Source: Bacteriovoracaceae bacterium (lineage in GTDB: Bacteria > Bdellovibrionota > Bacteriovoracia > Bacteriovoracales > Bacteriovoracaceae). From it: a stretch of DNA of 5,858 nucleotides. Positions within the stretch are counted from its first letter, which is position 1. Every line of letters starts with the position of its first letter. The notes beneath the pieces are model-generated. The model had not been told where the DNA came from and searched no databases. It worked only from the letters and a program-made list of their open reading frames with translations. The position numbers and the translations under genes were made by a program. Below, piece by piece: positions 5,050-5,858 of this stretch. The DNA lies in NCBI GenBank assembly GCA_023151145.1, contig JAKLJM010000157.1, positions 1 to 5,858 on the forward strand. Direction: 5' to 3'.

Positions 5050-5858
5050 CTAACTTCTTCTTCTCGATAAGAGAATTTCTTCATTGGTGGCTGGGCTTTT
5101 TAAATTAAGTTCATTTTTATTTGTATTTTCTAATAAGGCTTTTTTAATGGCCGTAAAAACAGATGCTGATAATAAAAATGGTGGCTCTCCAACTGCTTTA
5201 CTTTTATAAACATTAGGTGTCGGATGCAGGTTCTCAAAAAAAGATATATTAAAAATTCTTGGTGTATCTTGAATACTTGGAATTTTATATGTGGTTGGAC
5301 TATGACTTATTAAGTTCATTTCTTTCCCATAAAATAGTTTTTCATTCGTTACCCAGCCCATTCCCTGAACAAAGGCACCCGCAACTTGTCCTTGATCAAT
5401 TCCAGGATTAATTGGGCGACCTAAATCCATTAAGATATCAGTACGCACGACTTTAGATTCTCCAGTGTAAAGATCAATTAAAACTTCAGAAACCGCAGCA
5501 CCGTTGGTAAAATAATTAAAAGCTTTACCACTTCCAAGTTTTTTAGAAAAACCTAATCCTTCTGTTTTAAAGAATGCATAGCCCGCTAATGAAATACGAT
5601 TAAAATAAGCTTTACCGATTAAATCAAGGAGCGAATATTTTTTATTATTGGGAGCAATGACTTCATTATTTACAAATAAGAAACGCTCTAAAGTATCATC
5701 AGTGATATCATTTTCATGCACTTCAATTTCATGAATATCATCACTAGGTAAACCCATTTCTAGTTTTTGGATCAAAGAAACTAATCTTTTTTTAATTTTT
5801 GTAGCGGCCAAAAATGCGGCACTTCCATTAATATCAGCGCCACTTGAGGCAGCCGTTG
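5050..5858 (-). CDS. xdhB: Xanthine dehydrogenase molybdenum-binding subunit, C-terminal part (5' end outside window)
   Basis: Only the last 268 residues are present; the frame is open to the right edge. Xanthine dehydrogenase oxidises hypoxanthine and xanthine to urate at a Mo-pterin centre in purine breakdown. Seen, in fragment numbering: TAASSGADINGSAA (1-14), which matches the Mo-cofactor-binding region of the family; a GYAFFKTEG segment (about 92-100); GQVAGAFVQGMG (156-167); SPTTYKIP (186-193); KAVGEPP (220-226) and SPATNEEI (254-261). Glu224 in KAVGEPP corresponds to the catalytic glutamate of xanthine oxidases (Glu1261 in bovine). The TTG at 5809-5811 is not a start, because conserved sequence continues upstream of it. 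The stop is followed 4 bp later by xdhC. The symbol depends on nomenclature: this is XdhB in two-subunit bacterial enzymes and XdhA in E. coli. Whether the large subunit is separate or fused to the FAD/2Fe-2S part cannot be seen. Confidence 0.92.
   Translation of the reverse strand, partial: TAASSGADINGSAAFLAATKIKKRLVSLIQKLEMGLPSDDIHEIEVHENDITDDTLERFLFVNNEVIAPNNKKYSLLDLIGKAYFNRISLAGYAFFKTEGLGFSKKLGSGKAFNYFTNGAAVSEVLIDLYTGESKVVRTDILMDLGRPINPGIDQGQVAGAFVQGMGWVTNEKLFYGKEMNLISHSPTTYKIPSIQDTPRIFNISFFENLHPTPNVYKSKAVGEPPFLLSASVFTAIKKALLENTNKNELNLKSPATNEEILLSRRRS

Noticed and set aside
5809..5811. In-frame TTG as the start of the xanthine dehydrogenase reading frame
   Set aside because: Conserved Mo-cofactor-binding sequence (Thr-Ala-Ala-Ser...Asp-Ile-Asn-Gly) continues upstream in the same frame to the window edge, so the gene is cut by the window and does not start here.
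1..5858. tRNA, rRNA, CRISPR arrays, insertion sequences, prophage or attachment sites
   Set aside because: I looked on both strands and saw no cloverleaf-like tRNA segment, no regularly spaced repeats, no transposase motifs and no terminal inverted repeats; almost all of the window is accounted for by coding sequence.

Overview
This window is AT-rich DNA from a Gram-negative-type bacterium. Secreted proteins with ordinary signal peptides, an E. coli-like AsnC and a xanthine dehydrogenase with its XdhC partner all appear at low GC. The combination, and the look of the secreted deacetylase, would suit a Bdellovibrionota/Bacteriovorax-like predator. That placement is inference from protein character only; no rRNA or other marker is present. 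Gene density is very high. The only non-coding stretch of any size is the 148-bp divergent region at 1971-2118.

Left part, minus strand: asparagine synthetase B (asnB, 396-1970) is followed after 3 bp by a small signal-peptide protein (392 to the window edge). That protein runs off the left end and has no recognised family. The catalytic-cysteine rule and a Shine-Dalgarno sequence place the asnB start at 1970, not at the in-frame TTG at 1988.

Middle part, plus strand: a clear AsnC-type Lrp-family regulator (2119-2580) is divergent from asnB. Its stop overlaps the start of an unrecognised multi-spanning membrane protein (2573-3466), and 9 bp further on begins a secreted polysaccharide (probably peptidoglycan) deacetylase (3476-4243). 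The three genes look like one operon. The divergent region carries AT-rich dyads, a possible 11-codon leader ORF and a candidate stem ahead of asnB. The simplest model is asparagine-responsive control of asnB, and of its own operon, by AsnC.

Right part, minus strand: the C-terminal part of a xanthine dehydrogenase molybdenum-binding subunit (5050 to the right edge, 5' end missing) is followed after 4 bp by xdhC (4257-5045), whose product is expected to load sulfurated molybdenum cofactor onto that enzyme. These genes converge on the deacetylase gene with only 13 bp between the stops and no convincing terminator.

Most of the content is well understood. The least explained parts are the AsnC-coupled membrane protein, the small exported protein behind asnB, and the asnB leader.
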